A DNA stretch of 64,000 bases from Hirudo medicinalis (taxonomy: Eukaryota > Annelida > Clitellata > Hirudinida > Hirudinidae): assembly GCA_011800805.1 (NCBI GenBank), contig MPNW01000069.1, positions 228,531-292,530 on the forward strand, given 5' to 3'. Shown one piece after another: positions 1 to 13,092 of the stretch. The position numbers and the translations under genes were made by a program. The notes beneath the pieces were generated by a model. That model did no database searches, had not been told where the DNA came from, and was given only the letters and a program-made list of their open reading frames with translations. The stretch's first letter is position 1. Each line of letters opens with the position of its first letter.

Positions 1-2
1 GG

Positions 3-720
3 TCAACTAATAAATTGGTTGAAACAATCAAGGAACAGGGGAAGCAAGTAGAGGAACTTCAGGAAAATCTGAAGGAAGTAAACAAGGTTTCGATCCAAAA
101 GCTGGATGAAAACAAATTGGAAACTAAGCAGTGGTCTGTTCTAAAATAAAGTGGACATCCTCATCACGGATGTTGGAAGGACGCAGGACTCAGTGGCAGA
201 AACAAGAACAAAGATGGAAATAAACAATGAAAGGCAGGGGAGACAGAATAACATCATAATTTACAATTCCTTGCAATACCAAGTCTGAAGACAAAGAACT
301 TGTGTCAAACCTCCTGGAAAAAGTCAGAAACCAAAAAAACAGATGCAGATATTGTAGAAATGTCCAGAAATGGTAAAAAATATGAAAAAGCTTCAAACCC
401 AAGACTGGTGAAGTTTGACAACCAATATACCAAGAAAAGAGTTCTGGACAACAGAAGCAGGTTGAAAGATATTGAAATCTTCAGAAGATTTATCCTAAGC
501 CATGATTTGTCCAAGGAAGACAGCAAGGAAGACAGGGAGGAAGACAGGGAGGATTGCAAGAAATTGCTAAGAAATTAAAGAAGCCAATCAGAAGGGAGGA
601 AGCAACAAGTGAGTCATAAGGATCAGGGACAACCTGGGGGCTTTCCATGCCATTGGTTGCAGAAGAAGAGCAGTCGAATGAAATTGATAGAACTAGTTTT
701 TTTGTTCTTTGAGTGATTTT
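3..720 (+). pseudogene. Relic of a non-LTR retrotransposon ORF1-like protein
   Basis: The first frame reads a glutamate/lysine-rich coiled-coil-like segment (about 3-149) and then stops. Further pieces follow in shifted frames: an arginine/asparagine-rich stretch near 225-275 and an open segment at 300-578. The open segment contains KPRLVKFDN-like, KRVLDNRSRLKD and LSHDLSKED motifs, of the kind found in RRM-type ORF1/gag-like proteins encoded upstream of LINE reverse transcriptases. Several stops and frameshifts make it a dead copy. The left part lies outside the window. Family assignment rests on motif memory, so the subclass is not given. Confidence 0.5.
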
Positions 721-723
721 CAA

Positions 724-3700
724 TTTTATGATGACTTGTGCTTCAGCTATTTAGCTATTAACTAAAAGTTCATTTCATTTTCACAGTCCTGCGGAGATCA
801 CAAAACGTGTTTGGGGACTTTAAATATGTTTGGATGTGGTTCATTATTCGGACTGATTGCTTTATAGCTATTATAAGGCTGATTTTAGTATGGAAAATGC
901 AAATAATAACAATAATAATTATAAGAAGAAGAAGAAGAACTATCCTGCATATTAGCAGACATTTAAATTGTTTACGATAATAAATAATTATTATTAATGA
1001 AAAAACTTTGATTGTCATCTCATCCGATTGAAGCCACAAGAAGCAACAACATAATGCAGATTATTCAATGTGCTTGAATCCAATAAAAGTCTGTCCTTGC
1101 TAAAATGAGCACAAGAGTTTGTAACTTTTTGTAGTTTAAAACATGTTTCTATTAATTAAACATTTTAAAACTGGGCTTGATAATTTATCAATTAATAACA
1201 TTATTATTGGTAATAATGCTATAACTATAGCAAATATAATATAACATTCAAACCATTACTGATTGTATCTATGACCGTTAAGTTTCAATTACGTAATTAA
1301 ACACAGTGATGGTAAATAATAGTAATATCAACGCAGTAATATTTCAAACAATTATAAAAGTAATATTCAAGAAATTCAACTCCGTTGAAGATTTTATTTT
1401 TCGATTCCTTAAAATTATAAATAATCATTTGAATTCAAAGGGAATTTCATTAAAAATTGTTTCAAATGAAATTAAATGTGGAAAATTTTTAATCAAAATT
1501 GCATTCAATTAATTTTATTAAGTTAAAAGTAGGTTTTTAATGTGATAATACATTCAATTATGTGTTTAATTAGATTGCGAATATTCAGTGCGGTAATGTA
1601 AACAACATAATTATTTAAACAATACATTAAGTAGAACAATTTAAAGCCAAATCCAGTCAAATATTTCTTAGACTCATATATATCTTAGACTCAAATATAT
1701 CTTAGTCTCAGATATATTTTATAAGTGAATATATTTTGTAACTCTTATTTTCAACTTCAAGGATCTCGTGTGACTAATAAATGGCCAATTATTTCCACTT
1801 TTGCTAATTTATTTCACTTTATTCTGCTTTTTTTTCGACAAGAACACAAACAAAAACTGGCATCGTTAAGCGCGGAGAGAATATCATTTGAAAACTATCT
1901 TTTCAAGACTATCTTTCCATCTACAAATGCATTTCTTTATTTTAAATTCTTCATAGTTTTTAAATTTAAGTTATTTTGAGTATTTCTTTTTTGAGTATTT
2001 ATTATGAGAAATATTGAAATCCGAAGATGAAATGCTATTGAATTCATATTTACATGGTGGAAATAAATCCAAACTGTTTCATTCATTTATTCATCTCTTG
2101 AGGTCATCTTATTCATAAAGAAAAACGTAAACCAAAAGAGTTTGTGCACAAAAAAACTCAGATGAGACTCAAAGGCCGCTCTGTTCCCGCTAACTGGCCA
2201 CCCATACAGAAGCTACATAACTTATTATATTATCCAATTATGCAAGTAAATTTATGATTTGTCTTTAACTTTTTTAATTTTTTAAATATTTTCTGCTCAT
2301 CAGGCGCTTTTTTTTTATCAAATCAAGCTTTGAAATATTTAATAATTTTTCGTTCATATTCCATAAAATCGTGTGCTTGAAGTCATTTTCTTCTCAGGTT
2401 AGCAGAGAAAGTTGTTTTTGGCTCGGAGGCAAAATTGAATGAAATTAAAGCCTCAATTTGCTAGGTTTTTACGTGGAATATTTTATTAAATGAATATTTG
2501 GAATAGTATTGATAGACTCATTGATGGTGAATGGGTGAAAAGATGGATGCATGGATATCTGGATGTCCAGATGGAGAAAAAGCACAGATTCAAGCATGCA
2601 TGCATGAATGAGTGAATTATCGTTTTTCTAAAAAATACAGCAAAACTCGACACTTGCAGCACACTGGAATCATAAATCATCTAAAAACCTATGCTCCAAC
2701 AATAGCACGTCTGAACATTTTTGGCAGCATTCTGAGCTCGCAAGTTATTGTGAGAGAAAAGTCGGATTGGATGATTGGACGCATTTGATGATCCCTTTGG
2801 TGCTGAGCAAGTGACCATTACTAGAAGAGAGTGGGGAGTGGTTTTATTAATCAGCTGCTGGGGAAGATCTCTGGCATGGCCGAGGAAGAAGGAATTTATG
2901 TTTGTTTGTCTCAATGAAGGAGCCCCTAGGGTGGACTAATCTTGTGAGTTGTGCCAGAATTAACTCTTGAACCGCTCGAGCATCAGTCAACGACCGGAGG
3001 AAAAACTTGCCACTCCTCCCCTTTTTGCAGCCCAGGCGTCTAGATGCAGTACCACAAGTCACCACAACAATCATCGTTATAATCATCATCATCGACACTG
3101 TTCATGATCATGCACCATGTGATGGAACAGATTGGTCAATACAAAAAAAAAGTCCAACTATTGATTTGGAAGGAATGATTCTTTATCTTTTCATCTGCCA
3201 TGTTTATTTTTAACAGCTTTTCGATGTTCAATGAGAAATATCGATTGTTTCATAAATATCAGAAATTATCGACCACGGCATCTGCAGAGTAAGGCGGTCT
3301 AAACATGGAGACCTTTATTTGATTTTGGGGTTTTTTTTGTAAATCATTTTTTAAAATGTCGTTTATTGCAAATATTGTTGGAAATATCTCACCCTTTTAT
3401 GTCCATTCGTTTGTAGTTTCGTCAGCATATTTTTTCTTGTGATTTCTTTGATCAGGGCTTTATTATCTAATTTTGAAGACAGTATCTTGTAATTATTTTT
3501 AATAATATTAATATATTCTGCTTAATTAATAAATGCAATGTTTGTGATTTATATTTAAGAAATAAATATTTTATTTGCACAGCTGAGGACCAAGGCTTAT
3601 CAACCGCTTGGAAAAAAGAATTAGAAGAATGCAATGTTTCGTAAGATGACGATTTGATTGTTCAAAAATAATTATGAAATGGGTCATAAAACATTTATAA

Positions 3701-4313
3701 GCAATAATAATAATCTCACTATAAATAAGTGGTGTAAATAAATTACACGACAACTTACAAAATCTTGTATTACAATTATTACGACTCATAAAGAGCACCA
3801 GCACCATGGCAAAACTAAACTATTGCGCAATAAATTTGAGAAGTTGAGCTTGTAATCGATAAGTATTTTCAAACATTTGTAGTATTTATGACTCTAACTA
3901 ATTTCAGTTGTACGATGGAGTTGCATGTGGATTAATTAATTACTATATTATGTTTAATTAATTAATGTATTGTACTTAATTAATTATTTGATTAATTACT
4001 ACATTCTGTTATATTTAATTAATTATTGCATTATATTACATTCATTTATTTAATTATTACGTTATATTATATTTTATTAATTATTTAATAAATCACATTA
4101 AATTTAATTAATTATTTGTTTATTATATTATATTTAATTAATTATTTATTGACTCATTTATTTATTTTACTTTTAAATAAACTTTACTCAACCAGGCCAA
4201 AGAGCCAACAAATCTACTGCTTCGTTACAGTGTAACGTTATATTATGTTACGTTACGTTACGTCACGTTACGTTACGTTATATTACATTTTATTATATTA
4301 ATTTTATTATATT
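724..4313. other. Gene-poor AT-rich intergenic DNA
   Basis: No ORF here has recognisable protein content or intron-linked continuations. The stretch holds short runs of AAT/GAA trinucleotides (about 900-940), long TTAAT/AATTA-rich tracts (about 3930-4150) and the GTTAC array listed separately. The few short ORFs look random in composition. Confidence 0.6.
4246..4280. repeat. GTTAC pentanucleotide array
   Basis: About seven tandem copies of a GTTAC-type pentamer, one with a T-to-C change. The array lies just upstream of the left end of the hAT element at 4314. Confidence 0.8.
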
Positions 4314-5637
4314 TATGGCTGTCCAGTACTAACGATTAATCGCCAAACATTTAAAGCAGACATTAACAAGAAAAATATCGATGGCGAGAGGGTCACTGTT
4401 TTCACTGAGAAAGACTTCGTCTCTTGAGGCTCGAATTCACCGATGACATATTGTTACAACCCTGGCGCATAATTAAAATAAATATTAAATAATTAAGGAA
4501 TAATTAAATTTATATTGCCACATTTAATAATCACATTTATAATCTTCTTTAATGCAGCTCTGCAGAACTAAATTAAGTTTATAGCATCTCGCAAGATTCC
4601 AAAATTCCCACGCAGATCCCAAAATGTCGCACCAGTTTCTACAAATCTTACAGTTCCAAACAAATTCTCAACTCGATTATTCAGTTCTATTCACTGAATA
4701 CTTGCTCGATAAACTTACTAGAAAACCTCCCAAGTTTACGGTTTATTTCAATTTCAATATCATCTTCCTGATACACATCCGGCCAAATATAAGACGTTGT
4801 TGTCAGAGAATGTTGGTGGACGAACAGAAACTAAAAAAAAAACATGGTTAAGCCATTTGTATCGGGGCAGAACAAGCCAGTTAGTTTCAAGCTCTAAACT
4901 GATATTACAAACAGTATTGCCCATTGGATTGTCAGTGGTGGTCGACCAATATCCATCAATATCCTTTAACGATTCTGGTCTCCAACAGGTGATAAGCGTC
5001 GCATTTCAGAATATGAATACAAGTTGCTTCAAGAGAAAAGCCTTGATTTGAAAATGAATGTCAACAGAGCCAGTTCAATTACAATTACGAGTGAATTTTA
5101 AATAAATAAATAGTCGAGAGAGGACGTGTGGAAGTTTATTCGTTGTGCAGTTGAACAGAATTGTATCAGGCAGACCGATGCAGATGAACACATGAGGAGG
5201 ATAACAGTCAAAGTGCAGAACAGAGCTTCCGCAAAATAATCCACGAGTGATGCTGACTTGTAATGATTGAGAATCTGAGTCTGAATACTACATAACTTAA
5301 CATAATATAATACAATATAATAAATAAATAAAAATAAATACCAGCCACATCTGCACCATGTGAGAGACTGTTCAGCACATCCGTTTATATTGTGGGTAAA
5401 CTGCTTGCATCTTTAACTCCTGATGGTGTGAAAAAGTTAGTCTGCTTAAAAGACTGGTCGAAATCTATGAATGAATTGGTGAACGGAACGATAACAGTAA
5501 CTTTAGTTTTTCATGGCTTAATAACAAGAAATTTAAAATCAAACTGCTTAATCAGTGGATTAAATTCGAATGTCATTCTGTTATCAATTTAATCGGTTTT
5601 TAATTATTAAAGAAATCATTAATCGTTAACAGCCCTA
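4314..5637 (+). mobile_element. Degenerate hAT (ZBED-like) DNA transposon
   Basis: The ends form an imperfect inverted repeat: the left end begins TATGGCTGT and the right end, read on the minus strand, begins TAGGGCTGT, and both continue into TAACGATTAAT after a short indel on the left. The same 12-bp AT-rich word flanks both ends directly (4302-4313 and 5638-5649), which may reflect a target duplication or simply AT-rich sequence. Near the right end, 5341-5460 encodes PATSAPCERLFST followed by VGKLLASLTPDGV and LVCLKDW. This resembles the C-terminal dimerisation region of hAT transposases (PATSAPSER-type motif). Everything upstream is broken by stops, so the copy is inactive. Confidence 0.65.
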
Positions 5638-5640
5638 TTT

Positions 5641-5732
5641 TATTATATTGTATTATATTATGTTATGTCATGTCATGTCATATCATATGATATCATATAA
5701 TATCATATCATATCATATTATATTAAAATATA
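5641..5732. repeat. ATATC/ATGTC low-complexity repeat
   Basis: Tandem variants of TATCA, TGTCA and TATTA pentamers directly follow the hAT element. No coding capacity. Confidence 0.7.
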
Positions 5733-8377
5733 TTTTTGATTCTTGATTCCATTTGAACAAAGGACTCTCTAAACAGACATGAAAGAAGACATTATGGAGA
5801 CATTTATCGATATTTTTGATTTTATGCTTACAACTTCAAGAAATTCAGAAATTTGGCCAACAATTTGTGTTGAGCATATATTTTTACGAATAAATTTTTT
5901 AAAACTAGAAATTAAGTGCATATTATATTATATTTTTCTATTGTATAATATTATATTGTATTGAATTATATTGCACTATATTATATTTTATTGCATTGCA
6001 ATGTATTGTATTGCATTGCTTTACATAACATTACAAATATCACACTACATTATTTACATCATATACAGTGCGGCTGAACATCGGATGCGTAAAAAGCCCC
6101 TGAGAGCGCAAGGATTCAAGGGCCGAAATGTTCGAATATTCCTGTCAGGAGGCTCAATCAATAGTTTCAAGTTATATTGCATTACATTAAAATGTTACTG
6201 TAAACTTAAGGGTTTATTCCAAGCTCCATGACAACTTCATTCATGTATCGATTCATTCCTTCCATCCACACATCCAATGGACTACCTCAACTCATCAAAG
6301 TACCTCAAGTCCATTTTGCATCTCCCAAAAAAATAATCTCAGCCAATCATCACCATGGTTACAGCACTGACTTCTGAGGTAGAAAGACATTTTTTCCGGC
6401 CTTAAAAAATACTGGGCAGGATTACAAATGGAAGGCAGGTGCGCTCGCAGATGCGTAGGGTGTGTCGGTGCAGACAATGCATCATTGTGTCGTGGGAAAT
6501 GCTTTTTATTGAAATTTACCTGAAAAACTTGATGGTCATTTGTTTGAAATCCCAGGATTACAAAAACGATTATAATTTGCAATTAGAAAATCCTAAAATA
6601 CTTCTGAGTGCGGAGTGCACAAACAATTTTTTTTCTGTTATTGCAAGAACGGGGATGACGGGGATTAGTTCGATGAATTATCTGAAAAGATTCATTCTTT
6701 TTAAGCTTTTATTTAAACGAATGTGGTTACTCAAACAACTGCAACAACACGGATGACAACTAGGTTTGATGCTGTTGTCGCCTGCAAATAAATCTACTAA
6801 CTGAATTAGGATTACTGAGTTGAATTCAATCTTTTTGCATTACTATTATTAAAATCTTAAAGATTGACTTAAAAATCAAAAAAAAAAAAAAACAATCCGT
6901 TATGTTGACACGACCTCCGCAAGTTTAAAACAACAACAACAACAGCATAGTTACAACAAATACCAATAATTCTCAATTTCGAAATAATTTTTTTACTTTA
7001 TTTATTTTTCATTCTCCAGATGGCCGGTTGCAAATTATTTTATTTTGAACGCTTGGTGTATTTAGTTTAATTATTATTACTATTGTCATTATATTTATTA
7101 TAATTATTTAAATGTTTTTTTTATAAAATACTGATGAAAAAACACGTTTTAATCCGATGACGCCGGTTTTCCAATATGCCGACACATTTAATTATGTGTA
7201 AAAGTCGATCGAATTACGAACCGCAATCGGCTTCATGCATCCGGAAAATTCACCGCCGTGCAGTCCTACTCCACCTCATGCCTCCCTTCCAAATGCACTT
7301 TCCACCTGCTGAAGTCACGTCCGTCACCGCACCTATCAGTCCTGGAGACGCCAAGGTCTTCACAAATTATTTGCCACATCAATGGCCTCTTCACCAGTAA
7401 TCATCTCAAGCACTGAAAATTAATTAGCAAACATTTCCTCATCATTATTTCCATGCTTAAGCATGCATTTGCTTTGTTTCAGTTTTGCTTTTGTTTTGTT
7501 TTTGAATCCCTTTTCAGAGTATCTTCGTTAAATTCAATATAAAATCTCGAAATTCTAAGGAACTTGTTTTTAATTTAGATTTTTTTTAGCATATAGAAAT
7601 CTTCTCTAGAAATATTTTCGTGAATTTTAAGTAAAATAAAAGTGATGCAAATTCAAAATCGAAGAGATATTTAATGTTTTTATTTATAGTATAATATTTT
7701 ATTTCGGCGACAATTCAATCTCAGGAGGATCACAAATCTCAAAAAGAAACCATCGTAAGATTTTGCTTCACTTGTCTGTTTGACAGACAGATGCATGAAT
7801 GGAGTTTGAAAAGGAGTTGAGGGATTTCAAATAAATTGTTCTCAAAATCTTAAATGACATTAATATTTAAAACAAATTAACAAAAAACGTCAGGTGTCAT
7901 GTTGTTTACCAATTTATGCTCGACAGAACGAGGCAGATTAGAATAAGAAAAATCCTCCAAGGTTAATTTGCCCCTGACCCAAGAAGGTCATTTGTCTTGC
8001 ACTTCAACTTCACTCGTTCCGGCTGCTTACAAAGACGGATAGGTTCCAGGAAAAGTTGCACCTCTCAGTTTACAGGGTGTGTGCAGTGGAGTAATTAGTA
8101 GTCTAACTGGTTTCTTCTCACGCATCTACTGGATCGATACTGAATCCGTGGCGCAAGTGCACGAGATCATCTTAAAAAGTGCCACCTTCGACTGATTTGA
8201 ACCATGCCGATTTTCCATGACGTTTGCGATTTGCTTGAGGTTGGAGGGATTTCCGTTGGAAAAAGTCACTCGCCACGCACGCCGTACAAGGAAGATAAAA
8301 GCCGCATACCTGCGACATTTCAGATGCTTTAATAGGAGTATTGTTTCAAGTTTGATCTCAACTGGAGGACTTGAGTC
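5733..8377. other. Intergenic sequence without a supportable gene
   Basis: Mostly AT-rich sequence with TATTA-type runs near 5930-6060 and a poly-A run near 6880. Short ORFs occur on both strands (for example around 6300-6750 and 7176-7400), but none shows a recognisable domain or plausible splice partners. From about 7980 onward the base composition is less AT-rich, as expected near a transcribed 5' region. A weak TATA-like AGATAAAAG lies near 8292, about 85 bp before the candidate ATG at 8378. Confidence 0.5.
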
Positions 8378-11273
8378 ATGACTTCGAGAGGATTTGCTTC
8401 AACGATAGTGGATCCTGCAGTCTTCGGTAGGGAACACGAACGATATTTGGGAGTCTACGATTCAGGTCTGTTTCAAACGTTTTTTTTTTTACATGCTCTA
8501 ATGTTTAGGGTTACCTGATAAGATCGTTCGCATATAAGTTATAATTTAGTTTTTGAACCAGCAAATACTTTATCCTGGAGACCGGTAACAACTCGGCAGA
8601 CAAAACATCCGCTTGGAGGAGGCATGAGTTATTCATGAATCGAGTTTGTAACTCCGCCTTGAAGAGACGGTCTATCTGGTGCCTGGATGAATGTGTTTGT
8701 GTGGATTCTGATTTTCAGATTTGTTGTAAATTATTCGAGTGTTCATGGTCACCTGCCCGCTCCAGATCACCTCGCAGAAAATCGTTCGTTGGAGGTGGAA
8801 ATGAGGCTGAGTAGCGTAAAAATGAACCTCGCGTGATTATAGGCAGTCTTGTTAATTGACAATATTGATCAGAATACCTACTGTGGTTTCAGACATTCTC
8901 CGTGGCATTGTGGTCTCTCGCTATCTTTTCTCTTTCCATCGCTCTTATTTTTTGTCTCTCCTTCAATTTTGTTTTATTCGGTACACGTAAGTTGACCGAA
9001 CGTCGAAGCGGAGTAGAAGCGTCATGGCCTGGCAGGGTTTGATGGAGAAAATGAGAAATTTTCCATTCATGGAAGCAAAATTGTTCCATCAAGTGCGTAC
9101 AGACCTGCATAACGACGTAATTTGTTGAAATGTTATCGATTCCGAATGAGAATTTCTTTGTCAGACACACTTCAGGTGCTGGACGAGTGATGGTTTCGCG
9201 ATAATAATTGTCGATTGTGATAAAAAATAGTTGGAACTCTAAAGAGACAACAATCTTTAATATAAATACAAGTAATGCAAAATCTTGAATAGCTGTGATG
9301 GTTAGCATAACACTTCGAACATCATTCAACTTTAAAAAATATTTCTTGATACAAAAACAAAACAAAAATATCTCGTGCAAACGTGATTTGGAAATACTTG
9401 AGAACATGGAATCCAAAGGTGACCATCACAAACAACAAATATTTGGCAACAGAAAAACAAACTCCGCATATTAATTGCAGAAAAAAAATCCTTTCTTTTC
9501 ACGAGGTTTCTGGTTATAAAAACGAGCCCTGAGCTCCCGTCGCGGTTCATTGGACACGATTCGGTTGACCGAACACGATCAATGCTCTCCACTTGATTTA
9601 GAAAATTCTCGCTAGATTATCCGAAGCAAAAGTGAAACAGAAAGTCTTCGTACATCATCGGCACATTGTTTGCGCTCACTAAATTTTCAATTGCAACAAG
9701 GGTTTTTAATGATTATAATTCATAATATTTTTAATAACTCCTTTAAAATCTAAGTTATGATCTTAACATTGATTACTTTTTGTGGAATGGATTGCAAGTT
9801 TTAACATGAGATTTATTAAAATGATATTCTTGATTAATTCTTAAAAATAAATTCAATTTTAATTGCGCATTTAAATGTAAATAACGTTATAATTTCTTAT
9901 TTACAAACGCTGTCATCCTACATAAATATTTACTGGCCTGAGCTGACGTAAGTCTCGTTTGCATATAAATTGTTATTATTATAAGTTGTTGTTATCGTAT
10001 TTATCAGATTTAGCACGACTCACATTAATTAACTTAAAAATTAAGTAATTCTTTAAATTGAAATAAATTAATTATACCCATAAAAACTACCAGCCACAAG
10101 CACTTAAGTGTCCATATCTGGAGGGCAAGAGCGCATAAGGACCTTTCTGGGGCATGACCCGAGGTCACGATCTTTCTCTGAACTGCTGCTCAATCATTGC
10201 TCAAGAGAAAATGAGGATTGAGGATCGTTTTGAAATCATTCAAATTCCATTTTCCGAGATTGTCTGAGGAAATTATTGCATTCCATTTGAATCTATTTGA
10301 ATCTATTCACTCCACGTCATGGTTGATCTTCAGCATCATTTTCTTTTTGTTTTGCAATTTCGTTTGACTTTTAAAAGCATTGTTGCTTATTTATCGTTAC
10401 TATTTTAATAATTTAAAAATTCAAATAATTACGACTCGATATTAAGAATGAATATTTATAAGCAACTCGTCATTCTTTCTTTTTTCTTTTTATTTATTTT
10501 TTCTGTTACAAAAATTAACAGAAACAAACAAAATCATCAACAAGCATTTATAAATAAAACTTGTCAACTTTCAAGCAGATCACACACTCATAAGTTAAGT
10601 TTGCCAAAAAATACTTGATTCAAAAGCCAAGTGAAGTTGAGTCGTAATTTCACTCGAAACGTACTTTTCCACTTTTCCAGCTAATCGATGCTTCTACAGT
10701 TAGTCACAACTCAACACGTTCCACTCAACCCCATGATAATGGATGGACGGACGGATGGACAGATGGATGGATGGATGGATGGATGGATGGATGGATGGAT
10801 GGATGGATGGATGGATGGATGGAAGGATGGATGGGTGGAAGGATGGATGGATGGAGGGGTGGATGAATGNCGCTGGATGGATGGATGGTTGGATGGATGG
10901 ATGGATGGATGGATGGATGGATGGATGGATGGATGGATGGATGGATGGATGGATGGATGGATGGATGGATGGATGGATGGGTGGACGGTCGGATGGATAG
11001 ACGATGCTGGGTTCGAACACTCCATTGGAATGTGGAGCATAAATTTGTATTTATTGCCAGCAAAATTGACTGTTCAACCGCTCCATTTGTCGGCCTCAAT
11101 AATGTTGAGAGTAATGGAGAATTTATGCCATGCCATTCATATCCTCTGAAAATTATCAGATCCTTATCAATTCTTCAGGACTGATAGCCAGAGATGAATC
11201 CAGTCTGTTCTACCGTGGCTACTCCTCCTATCAGAGGAACTCACCTGTCATCACTATTGAAAAGAGGCATTAT
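8378..11273 (+). CDS. Candidate N-terminal exons 1-2 of the stomatin-like gene
   Basis: Exon 1 (8378-8465) starts with ATG, runs 29 codons plus one base and ends at a GT donor (TTCAG|GTCTG). Exon 2 (11179 to about 11273) follows a TTCTTCAG acceptor and continues in exactly the required phase, giving a join reading [19 protein letters not shown]. The combined segment is hydrophilic and tyrosine/arginine-rich, like the variable cytoplasmic N-terminus that precedes the hairpin in stomatin/MEC-2 proteins. The exon 2 donor is ambiguous: after TAT at 11273 (phase 0) or a few bases later. Joining to the hairpin exon at 17362 is possible in phase 0. No homology proves these exons belong to this gene. 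They could be a separate transcript or chance ORFs. Confidence 0.35.
8466..10740. other. Putative intron; no gene seen
   Basis: If the exons at 8378 and 11179 are real, this is their intron. It contains a long minus-strand ORF (8889-9416) with no recognisable domain and an unremarkable AT-rich remainder. Confidence 0.4.
10741..11000. repeat. GGAT tetranucleotide array
   Basis: About 260 bp of nearly perfect GGAT repeats with a short interrupted segment (about 10820-10890) containing an ambiguous base at 10870. It generates long repetitive ORFs in several frames on both strands, which are not genes. Array length in the assembly may be collapsed. Confidence 0.95.
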
Positions 11274-11500
11274 GTCTACAGTTGGTTGAATTTTTTCTAA
11301 ATTTATTTGAAATTGGCTTTTTAAGGTTCTCAGGAAATGGTTTTTAGTTTTCAGCATTTATTTATAATTTCATTTATTGTCAGTTTTTATCAAGTAGTTA
11401 TTTAAGATTTGATAATTTTGGTAATTAATAATATTGATTAGCAACAGTAACAATAATATTTTGAAACTTTTTGAATGTTGAGGTTATAAATTTTTAAGAT

Positions 11501-13092
11501 GTACAGTAGGGTGGCCCTTGTTTTCGAAGTTTTAAAATTGTATCGTCTGACCCAAAATGAGTTCCAATACATATAAAAATAATTCAGGCCAAATATGAGC
11601 AGGATTGGACAATATTTAGAGGTCGCTCAACGAAGTTTTAGAGAAAATCCAATTCAGCGAAAGAACCAAGAATCGTCCAAATGTTTAATATTTTAATAAA
11701 ATGCATTTTTTTCAATAACATAATAAATGTAAATGTAATTACACACATAGAAACTAAGAATATTTCGTATATTTAATTAAATAATTTATAATTTTCCTTC
11801 AGTAAGCTTGTAACATAACTCGTGGAGCAGCTGACAGAGTTTAAATAAATCTTGTTTTGGCACTTTGTAATTGATTAATTGATCGTTAGCATGCTGATGG
11901 AATTGAAGAAGTAAATTGCCATCAGGGAAGATGGATCTAAATTACTTTTTATATTTCCAAAAAGTTTTGAAAGAGGACATTCGAAAGAGGACATTCGAAA
12001 GGCTGCAATCCACACTATTGACAGAGTCGAGGATTTCAGGTTTCGAGAAAAAATTCCAACTTGGCATTGTCAAAATTCTATCAAAAAGAAAGGACGACCA
12101 GGCTGCATGTTCGGAGTTGACAATGTTCTTCTCCAACAATCAAAGAAACAACAACAAAAAAGAACGAGAAAAATAAGATTGAAAAAAGATCTCAACTTTG
12201 TGTGAATATATTTATTGCAAAAGTTTACACCAAGTTCTGGTTCTTTGTACCTCTTTGTTCAAAAGCAGCTAGAAATGACCTACAACTTGTTCAACAACTT
12301 CACAATGACTACAATCAAAACTGCATCATCACGCAAGATGGTCACCTTCGGTACATGTCAGAAGATTTTATCCTTTTCAGTCTTTTCGATTCAGAAGTGG
12401 ATTCCATCATGAAGAGCGAAATCATCACAAGGTTAAAAAAATGAAGGAGAATAAGTACCTTAACTTAAGTACTTACTTAAGTAAAACGTGTTCTTCTGGA
12501 CTTGATAACGGTGCAGCAGAAGAGACTTCCTAATTTTGTCTAAAAGAGAAGCGGATATCTGTTTTCTAGTTTGAGCATGCCGGTTGGATTTCTAGCCAAA
12601 GATTCTGATTCATGGAACCATGGAACGGCAGGGATGGCTTTGATTCAAGATGCCACAAAGTCTGGTTGATTCAAGAGTGAAGAACAACTGCAATATGCTT
12701 TGCATGTTGTCGAACAGAATCGGGCAAATTTTCGGAATGCAAAAAAAATCCACCTAATTACTTAATTAAACTGGGGAAAATAATCACGGTATTAAAATAC
12801 GTGTGTTGCAGATAATTTTGTTTGTTTCTATAAATTATTTCTAGAATTATTTTAGTTGTTAAAATCAATTTTCTTTGTGAAACCTGTTACGATTGTGGAT
12901 CGACATCATGTCACGGACACCAACCATATTTTCGTATGAGAGAACTTGGACGGCCTTGATCGACCTCTAAATATTAAAATTTTGTATCAAACTTTGCACA
13001 AAATATTTTTTAAGAAGTTGAACCTTTTGAGAGGGTCAGACTTAATGTTAAAAAAAATTTTTTTTTCATCATGTAAGGACCAATTAATGTAC
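11501..13092 (+). mobile_element. Degenerate DNA transposon with long inverted termini, family uncertain
   Basis: The left end begins GTACAGTAGGGTGGCC. The right end, on the minus strand, begins GTACATTAATTGGTCC. Two subterminal words recur in inverted orientation: GTCTGACCC (11545-11553 and 13033-13041) and ATATTTAGAGGTCG followed by CTCAA or ATCAA (11612-11630 and 12956-12974). Their outer-to-inner spacing is 86 bp at both ends, which supports true terminal inverted repeats of at least 130 bp. Internally, 11916-12176 and 12202-12444 hold two open segments. The second includes LRYMSEDFILFSLFDSEVD, which recalls an uncharacterised transposon-associated protein family, but I cannot name the superfamily. 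Stops and frame breaks indicate a dead copy. Confidence 0.6.

Noticed and set aside
8889..9416. 175-codon minus-strand ORF
   Set aside because: Long for this AT-rich region, but no recognisable domain and no conserved motif. Most likely chance, and left unannotated.
10688..11184. Several overlapping ORFs of 85-153 codons on both strands rich in Met-Asp-Gly-Trp or His-Pro-Ser-Ile
   Set aside because: They are translations of the GGAT/ATCC tetranucleotide array in every frame. No non-repetitive coding sequence supports them.
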